The notes: a model not told the origin generated them from the sequence alone. DNA of 64,000 nt from Streptomyces sp. NBC_00289 (GCF_041435115.1 NZ_CP108046.1:3038001-3102000), one strand, 5' to 3'; counted from the stretch's first letter, positions 24,517 through 36,875 are shown. Program-made: numbers and translations.

Positions 24517-25788
24517 GTGACCCAGCGGGACTGCGTGATGCGGCACATGCTGACGCGGCTGCTCAACGAGAGCCACACCATGTCGTTCGAGAGCTTGCCG
24601 TCGCGGGTGGCGGAGCACGCGGCGGTGGCGGGCTTCGGTGATGTCCTCATCTACCTGGGCGACCTGCAGCGGGACGTGCTGCGGCTGCTCACCGGCAAGG
24701 GGCTCGACGCCGCTGAGGAGGCGCCCGAGGGCAGGGCGGAGATCTCCGTGGAGGGCACCGTCGCCGGCCGCGCCTACCAGTACGGGCAGGTCGTGGCTGG
24801 CGCCGACGCCGGCGACGGCACCCACGCGTGGTGGATACCGCTCCTGGACGGCACCGAACGCCTCGGTGTGCTGTACATGACGTCCGCCGAAGAGGGCGAG
24901 GACGTCATGCCGGACATGCTGACCCTGGCCTCCCTGGTCGCGATCCTGGTCGTCGGCAGCCGGGACACCAGCGACTCCCACGCCCGCCTCACCCGCAAGC
25001 AGCCGATGAACGTCGCCGCGGAGATGCAGTGGACGCTCATGCCGCCCCGCTCCTACGCCGACGGCAGGGTGATCATCGGCGCTGTGATGGAACCGGCGTA
25101 CGAGGTCAGCGGCGACGCCTACGACTACGCCACCGCCGCGAACGTCGTCCACCTGTCGATCTTCGACGCCATGGGACACGACACCTCGGCGGGCCTCACC
25201 GCCAACCTCGCCGTCGGCGCCTGCCGCAACCACCGCCGGCAGGGAACGGCACTGGACGATCTCGGCGACGCCATCGAGCGGGTCCTGCTCGAACAGTTCG
25301 GCCGGTCACGTTACGTCACCGGCATCCTCGCCGACCTCGACACCTCCACCGGCCTGCTGACCTGGGTCAACCGCGGCCACCATCCACCCATCGTGATTCG
25401 CGACGGCCGCTGGACCACCCTCCTGCACTGCCCGCCCGCGCATCCCATGGGCACCGACCTCGGCCTGCCCACCACCATGTGCCGCGAGCAGCTCCAGCCC
25501 GGTGACCGCATCGTGCTTTACACCGACGGCATCACCGAAGCCCGCACCCCCCGCGGTGAGGAGTTCGGCCTCGCCCGCTTCACCGACTTCCTCGTCCGCC
25601 ACCACTCCGACGGCCTCTCCGTCCCCGAGACCCTGCGCCGCCTCACCCGCGCCCACCTGCGCCACCACCACGAGCGACTGCAGGACGACGCCACCATCCT
25701 GCTGTGCGAATGGCTCGGTCCCCGAACCGAATCCACCGGGACCATCGCATCCATGGCCGGCGTACCGGTCCCCAGGCCGAACGGCTGA
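24517..25788 (+). CDS. PP2C/SpoIIE-type serine phosphatase with GAF-like sensor
   Basis: A 423-residue protein with an N-terminal GAF-like region (about 25-150) and a C-terminal SpoIIE/PP2C phosphatase (about 165-395). Metal-site and core motifs include EVSGDAYDY, IFDAMGHDTSAGL, VNRGHHPPIVI, GDRIVLYTDGITEAR and DDATILLCEW. Such proteins dephosphorylate anti-anti-sigma factors in partner-switching pathways, which are numerous in Streptomyces. GGAGG lies six bases before the GTG. It is divergent from the pyruvate oxidase-like gene; no anti-sigma or antagonist gene is adjacent. Confidence 0.9.
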   Translation: MTQRDCVMRHMLTRLLNESHTMSFESLPSRVAEHAAVAGFGDVLIYLGDLQRDVLRLLTGKGLDAAEEAPEGRAEISVEGTVAGRAYQYGQVVAGADAGDGTHAWWIPLLDGTERLGVLYMTSAEEGEDVMPDMLTLASLVAILVVGSRDTSDSHARLTRKQPMNVAAEMQWTLMPPRSYADGRVIIGAVMEPAYEVSGDAYDYATAANVVHLSIFDAMGHDTSAGLTANLAVGACRNHRRQGTALDDLGDAIERVLLEQFGRSRYVTGILADLDTSTGLLTWVNRGHHPPIVIRDGRWTTLLHCPPAHPMGTDLGLPTTMCREQLQPGDRIVLYTDGITEARTPRGEEFGLARFTDFLVRHHSDGLSVPETLRRLTRAHLRHHHERLQDDATILLCEWLGPRTESTGTIASMAGVPVPRPNG

Positions 25789-25828
25789 ACACGGCGCGGC
25801 GCGGAGCCGCTGAGCGACAACGGCCGAG

Positions 25829-25854
25829 GCGGGGCCGGGTCGGCCCGGCCCCGC
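25829..25854. terminator. Hairpin terminator between convergent genes
   Basis: GCGGGGCCGGG and CCCGGCCCCGC form a perfect 11-bp stem with a TCGG loop between the phosphatase gene and the convergent regulator gene. There is no T-run, as is usual for Streptomyces terminators. Confidence 0.6.
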
Positions 25855-25900
25855 ACGGGTCCGGTCAGGACGCCGTGGGTCGCTGCCGCTCGTCCTGCGC

Positions 25901-26835
25901 TCACTGCACGTCCCGCGCCTCCTGCGCGTCCCGCCCGCCCTGTGCCTCACTCTCGTCCCGCGCGTCCTGCCGCGTGCCGGGTTCGGGTGCGGTCATGTCG
26001 AGCAGCAGCATGGCGTCGTGGTCCGGGGTGCCGGGCTCGGCGGTGTACGCGCCGAGGCGTTGGCCCGGGGTGCCCTCCAGCTGCATGCTCTGGCCGCTCA
26101 GGGTGAGGACGCCGACCTGCGGGTGATGGAAGGTCTTCTGGACCTTCTTGCGTCCGATGACCTCGTAGCGGTCCCAGAGTTTGGCGAAGTCGGGGCTCTT
26201 GAGCAGGAGTTCACCCACAAGGCTGGTGAGATCGGGGGCGTCCGGGTTGTTGCCGGCTTCGGCACGCAGGCGCGCGACGCAACCGCGGACCTGGGTGTCC
26301 CAGTCGGGGAACAGCTCGCGGGCGGTGGGGTGGAGGAAGAGGTAGCGGGCGATGTTGCGCTGCCTGGCGGGCCAGTCGGCGATGCCGGCGTACAGGGCGA
26401 GGCCTGCGGGGTTCCAGGCGAGCAGGTCCATGCTGCGGCTGACGACGTAGGCGGGGTTCGGCCGCATCGTCTCCAGCAGCAGCTTCAGGTGCGGGCGGAC
26501 CGTACGGCTGGGCGGGGGAGGCGGTTCGGGGGCGTAGTGGGCGGCCCGGACGGCCAGCTCGCGCAGGTGACGGTGTTCGTCGTCGTCGAGGCGCAGGGCA
26601 CGGGCGAGGGCGTCGATGACGCCGGGGCTGGGCCGGGTCTCCTTGCCGCGTTCGAGCCGGGTGTAGTAGTCGATGCTGACCCGGCGAGCGTGGCGAGCTC
26701 CTCACGGCGCAGGCCGGGAGTGCGGCGTATGCCTGGTCCGGGGGTGAGGCCGGCGCTCTCCGGGCTGGTCTGGGTGCGGCGGGCGCGCAGGAAGCGCGCC
26801 AGTTCGTCGCCGCTGATGTGCTGCTCCGGTGCCAT
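25901..26835 (-). pseudogene. MmyB-type helix-turn-helix regulator, frameshifted
   Basis: The C-terminal frame (from about 26680 down to 25901) encodes [30 protein letters not shown] and the MmyB-like ligand domain ([23 protein letters not shown]). The N-terminal frame (from the ATG at 26835) encodes [21 protein letters not shown] and [14 protein letters not shown]. They meet where GCCGGGTCAGC replaces the expected GCCGGGGTCAGC, a one-base deletion near 26680-26684 in the helix-turn-helix. The combined length (935 nt) is one short of a multiple of three. Either the gene is broken or there is an assembly error in a G-run. It is divergent from the AKR/ADH cassette it may have controlled. Confidence 0.85.
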
Positions 26836-27085
26836 GGGACCAGTGTCGCAACGCTGCCACCAGGGCGGTATCCGCGAGGGGGGCCCTGTCATACCCCCCG
26901 CTGAACACCCCGGGAAGAGCCCGGCCTGCCTGTGGGGCGCGCGGGACGGCACGGTGGACGACGTCACCACTTCTTCATTGACAGGTACGGACGACAGGCG
27001 ACGCCCGAACGGGTGCGGTACCCGCACGGAACTGGCGACAGCACGGACCGACTGGGCACATACCCAAAGACGGAAGGAACGGACA

Positions 27086-30061
<2,976 letters not shown>

Positions 30062-30085
30062 CCGGCCGGAGGGCGACAGCACGGA

Positions 30086-30116
30086 GCAGCCCGGGGTGTT
30101 TCACACCCCGGGCTGC
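30086..30116. terminator. Strong hairpin terminator after the AKR cassette
   Basis: A perfect 14-bp stem (GCAGCCCGGGGTGT with ACACCCCGGGCTGC) and a three-base loop lie 24 bp after the AKR stop codon, between it and the convergent methyltransferase gene. It may work in both directions. Confidence 0.8.
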
Positions 30117-30226
30117 CACGGTCGTCCACGTACGCCTACGGCGCGGTCCGTACGTCATCGAAAAGATGGCGTCCGGTCCGGGCGGCAAAACAGGTCGAGC
30201 GAACCATCCAAAGCGCAATCCGCAGG

Positions 30227-31615
30227 TCAGGCACCCTTTGCGACCGGCTCCAGCACCGCCACGCACTCGACATGATGCGTCATCGGAAACAGATCGAACG
30301 CCCGCAACGTCCGCACCCGGTACCCCCCGTCCCGGAAGTACCCCAGGTCCCGCGCCAGCGCGGCCGGATCGCACGCGACGTACGCGATCTTCCGGGCGCC
30401 CAGCGACGACAGGTGCTCGACCGTCTTCTTGCCCGCGCCCGACCGGGGCGGGTCGAGGACGATCAGGTCGACCTCGGTGATCCCGGTGCGCGGGAGTACG
30501 GCCTCGACCTTGCCCTGCTCGATCCGTACCCGGTCGAAGGCGGCGAGGTTGTGCCGGGCGTCCTCCACCGCGCGCTTGCCGGACTCGATGCCGAGGACCG
30601 CGCCCTTGTCGCCGAGGCGGTCGGCGAGGGCGCCGGCGAAGAGGCCGACGCCGCAGTACAGGTCGAGTGCCATGTCGCCCTTGCGCGGCAGCAGGCCCTG
30701 CATGACGGCCTTGACGAGGGTGTCGGCCGCCTGCGGGTGGACCTGCCAGAAGCCGCCGCTGCCGACGCGGTGGGTGCGGCCGTCGGCGCGCTCGCGGACG
30801 AACGCACGGCCGTGGACGCGGTGGATGCCGCCGTCGTGCTCCTCGACACGCATGACGGAGACGGGCCTGTCGAGCTCCACCAGGGGCAGGCGGGCGCCGG
30901 GGCGGGGCTCCAGGATCACCATGCGGTCCTGGGAGCCGGTCGCGGCGATCGCGTCGACGGACTCCATCCCGGACCAGTCGCGGTCCTCGATGCCCAGCTC
31001 GCTGACGCCGGGCGCCGCGATCATGCAGTGCTCGATCGGCTCGACCTCGTGCGAGCGGTGGCGGCGCAGTCCGGCGTTGCCGTCCGCGTCCACCGCGTAC
31101 TGCACGCGGGTCCGCCACTGGGGCACCTGGCCGGCCGGCAGTTTGTCGCCCTCGGCCGGGAGCACCGTGCCGTCCCAGCCGGCCTCCTCGGGGGTGAGGC
31201 CCGCGAGCCGCCGAAGCTGCTCGGCGACGACCTCGCCCTTGAGCCGGCGCTGGGCGCCCGGCTTGGCGTGCTGCCAGTCGCAGCCTCCGCAGCGGCCGGG
31301 GCCGGCGTACGGACAGGGAGCGGGGATGCGGTCCTTCGAGGCGTCCAGGATCTCGACGGCGTCCGCCCGCAGGAACCGCGCCCCCTCCTCACCCTCGGTG
31401 ACACGGGCGACGACCCGCTCACCGGGCAGCGCGTGCCGGACGAAGAGGACCTGCCCCTCGGACGTACGGGCGATGCAGTGTCCGCCGTGGGCGACCGGGC
31501 CGATCTCGACCTCGTACTCCTCCCCCACCAGCGATGTCGCCGGTGATTCCACCGGTGGAGTCTCCGCCCGTCCCTCCGTCGGTCCCACCAGCGAGTTCTT
31601 CGGTTCTGCCTGCAT
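30227..31615 (-). CDS. 23S rRNA/tRNA m5U methyltransferase (TrmA/RlmC/RlmD family)
   Basis: A 462-residue class I SAM methyltransferase. An N-terminal TRAM-like OB domain (VEIGPVAHGGHCIARTSEGQVLFVRHALPGE) is followed by CPYAGPGRCGGCDWQH, the CX6CX2C part of a 4Fe-4S site with a later HCMIA cysteine. DLYCGVGLFAG binds SAM, LDPPRSGAG follows, and VACDPAALARD contains the catalytic cysteine. It makes 5-methyluridine in RNA. The ATG at 31615 is preferred, with GGAG ten bases upstream. It is next to the permease gene, as in other actinobacteria. Confidence 0.9.
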   Translation of the reverse strand: MQAEPKNSLVGPTEGRAETPPVESPATSLVGEEYEVEIGPVAHGGHCIARTSEGQVLFVRHALPGERVVARVTEGEEGARFLRADAVEILDASKDRIPAPCPYAGPGRCGGCDWQHAKPGAQRRLKGEVVAEQLRRLAGLTPEEAGWDGTVLPAEGDKLPAGQVPQWRTRVQYAVDADGNAGLRRHRSHEVEPIEHCMIAAPGVSELGIEDRDWSGMESVDAIAATGSQDRMVILEPRPGARLPLVELDRPVSVMRVEEHDGGIHRVHGRAFVRERADGRTHRVGSGGFWQVHPQAADTLVKAVMQGLLPRKGDMALDLYCGVGLFAGALADRLGDKGAVLGIESGKRAVEDARHNLAAFDRVRIEQGKVEAVLPRTGITEVDLIVLDPPRSGAGKKTVEHLSSLGARKIAYVACDPAALARDLGYFRDGGYRVRTLRAFDLFPMTHHVECVAVLEPVAKGA

Positions 31616-31690
31616 GGCGGGGTGACTCCACAACATCGAAAGGGGAACGGGCGGACAACAGCCCACCAGTCTACGCGCCGGCCACCGCGC

Positions 31691-33745
31691 TCAGCTCTTC
31701 GAGCTGGGCGAGGACTCCTTCGGCCGCTCCTGGGCGGGTCCGCGCCGCACCGCGCCCGGCGCGTTCCACTCCTGCCGCTTGCGGGCGCGCTTCCGGGCCA
31801 CCTCGGAGGACTGCAGCTGGTAGGGCACCGAGGTCACCATGACCCCCGGCGTGAACAGCAGCCGTCCCTTGAGCCGCAACGCGCTCTGGTTGTGCAGCAG
31901 ATGCTCGTACCAGTGGCCGACCACGTACTCGGGGATGATCACGGACACCACGTCACGCGGCGACTCCTTGCGCAGCCCCTTGACGTACTCGATGATCGGC
32001 CGCGTGATCTCGCGGTACGGCGAGTCGAGGACCTTCAGCGGCACGGTGATTCCCCGCCGCTCCCACTCCGCGCGCAGTGCCTTGGTCTCCGCCGGGTCGA
32101 CGTTGACGCTGAGCGCTTCCAGCGAGTCGGAGCGCATCAGCTTGGCGTAGGCGAGGGCGCGCAGCGCCGGGCGGTGGATCTTGGAGATCAGGACGACCGA
32201 GTGGACGCGGGACGGCCGGAGGGTGTCGTCGCTCGGGCCCTCCGGAGCGACGAGTTCCTCGGCCACCCGGTCGTAGTGCTTACGGATCGCCGTCATCGTC
32301 GCGTAGAAGATGCACATGCCAAGCAGCGCCACCCAGGCGCCATGGGTGAACTTGGTGAGCAGGACGACGACCAGCACCAGGCCGGTGAAGAAGGCGCCGA
32401 AGGTGTTGATCGCGCGGGAGCGGATCATGTGGCGGCGCTTGGCCTGGTCCTTCTCGGCCGCCAGGTGGCGGTTCCAGTGGCGGACCATGCCGGTCTGGCT
32501 GAGCGTGAAGGACACGAACACGCCGACGATGTAGAGCTGGATCAGCCGGGTCGAGTCGGCGCCGTAGATCCACACCAGGAGTCCGGCCGCGCCGGCGAGC
32601 AGCACGATGCCGTTGGAGAAGGCGAGACGGTCGCCGCGGGTGTGCAGCTGGCGCGGGAGGTAGCGGTCCTGGGCGAGGATCGAGCCGAGCAGCGGGAAGC
32701 CGTTGTACGCGGTGTTGGCGGCCAGGAACAGCACCAGCGCCGTGGCCGCGGCGAGGACGATGAACAGGAAGCTGTCCTTGCCGAAGACGGCTTCCGCGAC
32801 CTGGGAGATCACCGGGTTCTGGACGTAGCCGGAGCCGACCGCGACGCCGTTGTGCAGCAGGTCGGCGGCGGGGTTCTCGGCCATCCGGACCTTGGTCGTC
32901 ATGGCCAGCGCGATGATGCCGCAGAACATGGTGACGGCGAGCAGGCCCATCGCCGCGAGCGTGGTCGCCGCGTTCTTCGACTTGGGCTTGCGGAAGGCCG
33001 GGACGCCGTTGGAGATCGCCTCGACCCCGGTGAGCGCGGCACAGCCGGAGGAGAAGGCACGCAGCATCAGGAAGACCAGGGCGAAACCGGCGAGGCCCTC
33101 GTGTTCGGCCTTGATCTCGTACGACGCGGTCGGCGCATGCATGGTGTCGCCGAGGACGAGCCCGCGGAACGCGCCCCACGCGATCATGATGAAGACGCCG
33201 GCGACGAAGACGTACGTCGGAATCGCGAACAGTGAGCCCGACTCCTTGACCCCGCGCAGGTTCATCAGCGTGAGCAGCACGATCACCGCGATAGCGCACG
33301 GCACCTTGTGCTCGACCACGAAGGGGATCGCGGAGCCGAGGTTCTCGATGCCGGAGGCGATGGAGACGGCGACGGTGAGGACGTAGTCGACGAGCAGGGC
33401 GCTGGCGACCGTGAGGCCCGCCCGGGGGCCGAGGTTGGTCGTCGCCACCTCGTAGTCGCCGCCACCGCTCGGGTAGGCGTGGACGTTCTGGCGGTACGAG
33501 GCGACCACCGTGAACATCAGCACGACGACCGCGAGGGCGATCCACGGGCTGAAGTGGTAGGCCGACACACCCGCGATGGACAGGACCAGCAGCACCTCGC
33601 CGGGCGCGTACGCCACGGAGGACAGCGGGTCGGAGGCGAAGACGGGGAGTGCGATGCGCTTCGGCAGGAGCGTTTCCCCGAGCCGATCACTGCGCAGTGC
33701 GCGCCCGATCAGAATCCGTTTGGGCACGTCGGTCAGTTTGGACAC
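31691..33745 (-). CDS. APC-superfamily permease, KimA-type probable potassium importer
   Basis: A 684-residue transporter with about 12 membrane helices (40-470) and a long cytoplasmic C-terminal domain. LPVFASDPLSSVAYAPGEVLLVL, YRQNVHAYPSGGGDYEVATTNLG and GLTVASALLVDYVLTVAVSI are very like Bacillus subtilis KimA (YdaO), a K+:H+ symporter controlled by c-di-AMP; databases often label such proteins amino-acid permeases. The neighbouring TrkA genes support K+ transport. The GTG start has no Shine-Dalgarno site; TACGAT lies eight bases upstream, so it is probably leaderless. The basic tail ends in RKRARKRQEW and a Ser-rich stretch. Confidence 0.8.
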   Translation of the reverse strand: MSKLTDVPKRILIGRALRSDRLGETLLPKRIALPVFASDPLSSVAYAPGEVLLVLSIAGVSAYHFSPWIALAVVVLMFTVVASYRQNVHAYPSGGGDYEVATTNLGPRAGLTVASALLVDYVLTVAVSIASGIENLGSAIPFVVEHKVPCAIAVIVLLTLMNLRGVKESGSLFAIPTYVFVAGVFIMIAWGAFRGLVLGDTMHAPTASYEIKAEHEGLAGFALVFLMLRAFSSGCAALTGVEAISNGVPAFRKPKSKNAATTLAAMGLLAVTMFCGIIALAMTTKVRMAENPAADLLHNGVAVGSGYVQNPVISQVAEAVFGKDSFLFIVLAAATALVLFLAANTAYNGFPLLGSILAQDRYLPRQLHTRGDRLAFSNGIVLLAGAAGLLVWIYGADSTRLIQLYIVGVFVSFTLSQTGMVRHWNRHLAAEKDQAKRRHMIRSRAINTFGAFFTGLVLVVVLLTKFTHGAWVALLGMCIFYATMTAIRKHYDRVAEELVAPEGPSDDTLRPSRVHSVVLISKIHRPALRALAYAKLMRSDSLEALSVNVDPAETKALRAEWERRGITVPLKVLDSPYREITRPIIEYVKGLRKESPRDVVSVIIPEYVVGHWYEHLLHNQSALRLKGRLLFTPGVMVTSVPYQLQSSEVARKRARKRQEWNAPGAVRRGPAQERPKESSPSSKS

Positions 33746-33916
33746 AACAGAGGATCGTATGCGTTCGAACGGGCGGTCGCCCACCCGCCACCCCACATCT
33801 GCCCTCCGAGTGAAATCGGGGGTGGCCCGGCTGCGGATTCCGCAGGGCGCTCGATACCCATGCCTATATGACTAAACCCGCCCGTATTCCCGGCCGTTGC
33901 CGCCTTCGGAGGTTCC

Positions 33917-34012
33917 ATGCACACGACCGCAGAACTCATCGGCGCCGCAGCCGCCCTCGTCGGCCTCGGAATCCTGACTCTTGTCAGCGTCCGCAGCATC
34001 AGTCGCCGCTGA
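33917..34012 (+). CDS. 31-residue single-helix membrane peptide
   Basis: CGGAGG four bases before the ATG and a clean 32-codon frame encode a short peptide: a few polar residues, one hydrophobic helix (ELIGAAAALVGLGILTLVSV), and a basic end RSISRR, so N-out/C-in by the positive-inside rule. It lies between the KimA-type permease and the trkA pair. KdpF is an analogous tiny K+-transporter subunit, though the sequence is not KdpF. A subunit or regulator role is speculation; the ribosome site and composition support a real gene. Confidence 0.65.
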   Translation: MHTTAELIGAAAALVGLGILTLVSVRSISRR

Positions 34013-34136
34013 CCGCACGCGTCCCGGGGGCAACCGTGCACGGGGGTGCCGTCGTCCTACGCGCGTGTGTAGCTTGGGCGTCGGTCTGAGACCCTGATGT
34101 GGCTGAGCAGTACCTATTCACACCGGAAGGACGGTC

Positions 34137-34808
34137 GTGCACATCGTCATCATGGGCTGCGGAAGAGTGGGTTCCGCTCTAGCCCAGACCCTGGAGCAAC
34201 AGGGGCACACGGTCGCCGTGGTCGACCACGACCCCACCGCCTTCCGACGACTCGGCTCCGGGTTCGGGGGCCGCCGCGTCACCGGCGTCGGCTTCGACCA
34301 GGACACCCTGCGCGAAGCGGGCATCGAGGAGGCCGGCGCCTTCGCCGCCGTGTCCAGCGGTGACAACTCGAACATCATCGCCGCGCGCGTGGCCCGCGAG
34401 ATGTTCGGCATCGAGAACGTCGCGGCCCGGATCTACGACCCCCGGCGGGCCGAGGTCTACCAGCGCCTGGGCATCCCCACCGTGGCCACCGTCCGCTGGA
34501 CGGCCGACCAGATGCTCCGCCGGCTGCTGCCCTCGGGTGCCGAGCCGGAGTGGCGCGATCCCACCGGCGGTGTGCAGCTCGCCGAGGTGCACACCTCCGC
34601 GGCCTGGGTCGGGCACAGGATCAGCAGGCTGCAGGAGGAGACGGGCGTCCGGGTGGCGTTCCTGACCCGGCTCGGCGAGGCCATCCTGCCCAGCTCGCAG
34701 ACCGTGCTGCAGGAGGGTGACCTGGTGCACGTGATGATGCGCACCGACGAGGTCGACAAGGTCGAGGCGGCGTTCGCCCAGGGTCCCGAAGAGGAGAGCG
34801 GTCACTGA
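34137..34808 (+). CDS. trkA: TrkA-family potassium regulatory subunit (RCK), first
   Basis: A 223-residue protein with an RCK_N Rossmann domain (VIMGCGRVGSALAQTLEQQGHTVAVVDHDP, NAD-type glycine motif and terminal Asp) and an RCK_C domain (about 135-215). It gates K+ transporters in response to nucleotides. GGAAGGA precedes the GTG. Its TGA shares one base with the ATG of the next RCK gene (TGATG), so they are co-translated. The pair corresponds in order to CeoB/CeoC of mycobacteria. No TrkH/KtrB membrane subunit is in the window. Confidence 0.9.
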   Translation: MHIVIMGCGRVGSALAQTLEQQGHTVAVVDHDPTAFRRLGSGFGGRRVTGVGFDQDTLREAGIEEAGAFAAVSSGDNSNIIAARVAREMFGIENVAARIYDPRRAEVYQRLGIPTVATVRWTADQMLRRLLPSGAEPEWRDPTGGVQLAEVHTSAAWVGHRISRLQEETGVRVAFLTRLGEAILPSSQTVLQEGDLVHVMMRTDEVDKVEAAFAQGPEEESGH

Positions 34809-35485
34809 TGAGGGTCGCCATTGCCGGTGCCGGTGCGGTCGGCCGCTCGATCGCGGGCGAACTGCTGGAGAACGGCCACGAGGTCCTTCTCATCGACAAG
34901 GCGCCGACCGCCATCTCGGTCGAACGCGTCCCGCAGGCCGAGTGGCTGCTCGCCGACGCCTGCGAGATCACCTCCCTCGACGAGGCCGCGCTCCAGCGCT
35001 GCAACGTCGTGATCGCCGCGACCGGCGACGACAAGGTCAACCTGGTCGTCTCCCTGCTGGCGAAGACGGAGTACGGCGTCCCGCGCGTCGTCGCCCGCGT
35101 CAACAACCCGAAGAACGAGTGGCTGTTCAACGAGGCCTGGGGCGTGGACGTCGCCGTCTCCACCCCGCGTCTGATGTCGGCCCTGGTCGAGGAGGCGGTC
35201 AGCGTCGGCGACCTGGTCCGCCTGCTGCGCTTCAGCCACGGTGACGCCAACCTGGTCGAGCTGACCCTGCCCGAGGAGTCGGCCCTGGCCGGCACCCAGG
35301 TCGGCGACGTCGAGTGGCCGGAGGACACCTCGCTGGTCACCATCATCCGCGGCACCCGCGTGCTCACCCCGTCCCGGGAGGACTCCCTGGAGGCCGGGGA
35401 CGAGCTGCTGTTCGTGGCCGCGCAGGCCCGCGAGGAGCAACTGGAGGACCTGCTGTCGGTACGCCGGCAGGACACGGCGGGCTGA
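34808..35485 (+). CDS. trkA: TrkA-family potassium regulatory subunit (RCK), second
   Basis: A 225-residue RCK_N/RCK_C protein: VAIAGAGAVGRSIAGELLENGHEVLLIDKAP is the nucleotide-binding motif, with ATGDDKVNLVVSLLAKTEYGVPRVVARVNNPKNEWLF further on. It starts at the last base of the upstream trkA stop codon. Two unequal single-RCK proteins suggest a hetero-oligomeric gating ring; partnership with the nearby KimA-type permease is an inference from location. Confidence 0.9.
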   Translation: MRVAIAGAGAVGRSIAGELLENGHEVLLIDKAPTAISVERVPQAEWLLADACEITSLDEAALQRCNVVIAATGDDKVNLVVSLLAKTEYGVPRVVARVNNPKNEWLFNEAWGVDVAVSTPRLMSALVEEAVSVGDLVRLLRFSHGDANLVELTLPEESALAGTQVGDVEWPEDTSLVTIIRGTRVLTPSREDSLEAGDELLFVAAQAREEQLEDLLSVRRQDTAG

Positions 35486-35528
35486 CAGCCCGGGACGGCC
35501 GCGACAGCGTCGAGCCACCTGATGTGAC

Positions 35529-35572
35529 GACGGCGGAGGGCGCCCCGAGAAGTCGGGGCGCCCTCCGCCGTC
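35529..35572. terminator. Very strong hairpin terminator after the trkA pair
   Basis: A perfect 20-bp stem with a GAAG tetraloop begins 44 bp after the second trkA stop codon and lies between convergent genes, so it can stop both transcripts. Confidence 0.85.
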
Positions 35573-35631
35573 ACCAGCCACACCGACTGCACCAGCACAC
35601 GGACCGGACCAGCCCCACGGGCTCCGCCGCG

Positions 35632-36393
35632 CTACCCGTCCCGCCGGTGCCGCCCGCCCGCCGTCTCGGGCTCCTCGCCGGCGATCTTCCGCTCCCGCTC
35701 GGCCTTCTCCTTCGCCTCCATCTCGGCGAAGACGTCGATGGGAGCGGGCGCCTTCGCCAGGAACACCCAGGTGAGCCAGACCGCGAGCAGGAAGGGCGGG
35801 ATCTTCAGGGCGATCAGGACCCAGCCCAGCTGAGCGGTGTTCGCCCACCAGTACAGCGGGAAGAGGATCGCGCACTTGGCGAGCAGGATCAGACCCCACG
35901 CCCAACTGGCCTTCGCGTACGCCTTCTTGCGACCCGGGTTCCGCTTGCGCCAGGAGAGGTTCTCCTTGAAGACGGGGCCGAGGATCACTCCGATCAGCGG
36001 GACCCCGCACAGGGTCGTGACGATGTACGCCAGCGCCAGGCCCAGCGTGTAGAGCATGCCGGGCAGGTAGAAGTCCTTGGCGTTGCCGGTCATCATCGCG
36101 AAGACGACACCGAAGGCGACACCGAAGACACCGCTGAAGGCGTGCTTGACGGTGTCCTTCTTGACCAGCCGGACCACGACCAGGGCGAGCGACACGGCCA
36201 GCGCGGCGATGGCCGACCAGTGCAGGTCCTTGTTGATCGTGAAGATGGTGACGAAGAGCAGCCCCGGCAGGACCGTCTCGACCATGCCCCGCACGCCGCC
36301 GAACGCCTCGAACAGCGCGGCCTCGGTGACCGCCCGGGCGTCTCGCTGCCGGGCGTCTTCGGTGTCTTCGGTCGGCTTGTCGAGCGACGTCAC
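35632..36393 (-). CDS. DUF3159 membrane protein
   Basis: A 253-residue protein with five or six membrane helices between residues 35 and 215 and charged termini; DUF3159 by its GGVRGMVETVLPGLLFVTIF and HAFSGVFGVAFGVVFAMMTG segments. It is conserved in actinobacteria and the function is unknown. The GTG start lies three bases after the stop of the OB-fold gene, with GGGAG within that gene's end, so the two are coupled. The placement beside trkA is shared with mycobacteria. Confidence 0.9.
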   Translation of the reverse strand: MTSLDKPTEDTEDARQRDARAVTEAALFEAFGGVRGMVETVLPGLLFVTIFTINKDLHWSAIAALAVSLALVVVRLVKKDTVKHAFSGVFGVAFGVVFAMMTGNAKDFYLPGMLYTLGLALAYIVTTLCGVPLIGVILGPVFKENLSWRKRNPGRKKAYAKASWAWGLILLAKCAILFPLYWWANTAQLGWVLIALKIPPFLLAVWLTWVFLAKAPAPIDVFAEMEAKEKAERERKIAGEEPETAGGRHRRDG

Positions 36394-36396
36394 CGG

Positions 36397-36795
36397 CTAC
36401 TCCCGTCCGAGGGGTCTCAGTTCGTATTTCGGGTTGAACAGCACACGGCGGCCGCGGCTCATCGAGATCCGGCCCGATGCGATCAGCTTGCGCCCGGGCT
36501 CTATGCCCACGATGGAGCGTCTGCCGAGCCACACCACGTCCAGGGCGGCGGAGCCGTCGAACAGCTCGGCCTCCAGGGCCGGGACTCCGGCACGCGGCCG
36601 CAGGGTGACCGTGCGCAAGGTACCAGTAACCGTCACGACCTGGCGGTCATGACAGTCGCCGATGCGTGTGCAGCCCGCGGTCTCGGCGTCCTCGCGCAGC
36701 TCTTCGGACTCCAGGTCCTCCTGCGACGAGGAGAGCCGGTCGAGCATGCGCCGGAACCGGCCCACCGGCTTCTCGGAACGCGGAACAGCACTCAT
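36397..36795 (-). CDS. OB-fold nucleic-acid-binding protein
   Basis: A 132-residue protein: an acidic helical N-terminus (RFRRMLDRLSSSQEDLESEELRED) and an OB-fold domain (about 45-130) with VVTVTGTLRTVTLRP, LEAELFDGSAALDVVWLGRRSIVGIEPGRKLIASGRIS and RRVLFNPKYEL, like the RecG wedge/tRNA-anticodon type. It is expected to bind single-stranded nucleic acid. There is no Shine-Dalgarno site; TACGCT lies six bases before the ATG, suggesting a leaderless message. It forms an operon with the DUF3159 gene. Confidence 0.85.
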   Translation of the reverse strand: MSAVPRSEKPVGRFRRMLDRLSSSQEDLESEELREDAETAGCTRIGDCHDRQVVTVTGTLRTVTLRPRAGVPALEAELFDGSAALDVVWLGRRSIVGIEPGRKLIASGRISMSRGRRVLFNPKYELRPLGRE

Positions 36796-36875
36796 ATCTG
36801 AAGCGTACCGGGACACGCCGACAGCTTCGTACCCGCCGTACCGACGCCCGAACCGGTCCTCGCCCGCGCGGTGGC

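Noticed and set aside
33746..34136. Possible c-di-AMP (ydaO-type) riboswitch upstream of the KimA-type permease or trkA
   Set aside because: The permease seems leaderless, and I could not fold or match the conserved ydaO core in the remaining sequence.
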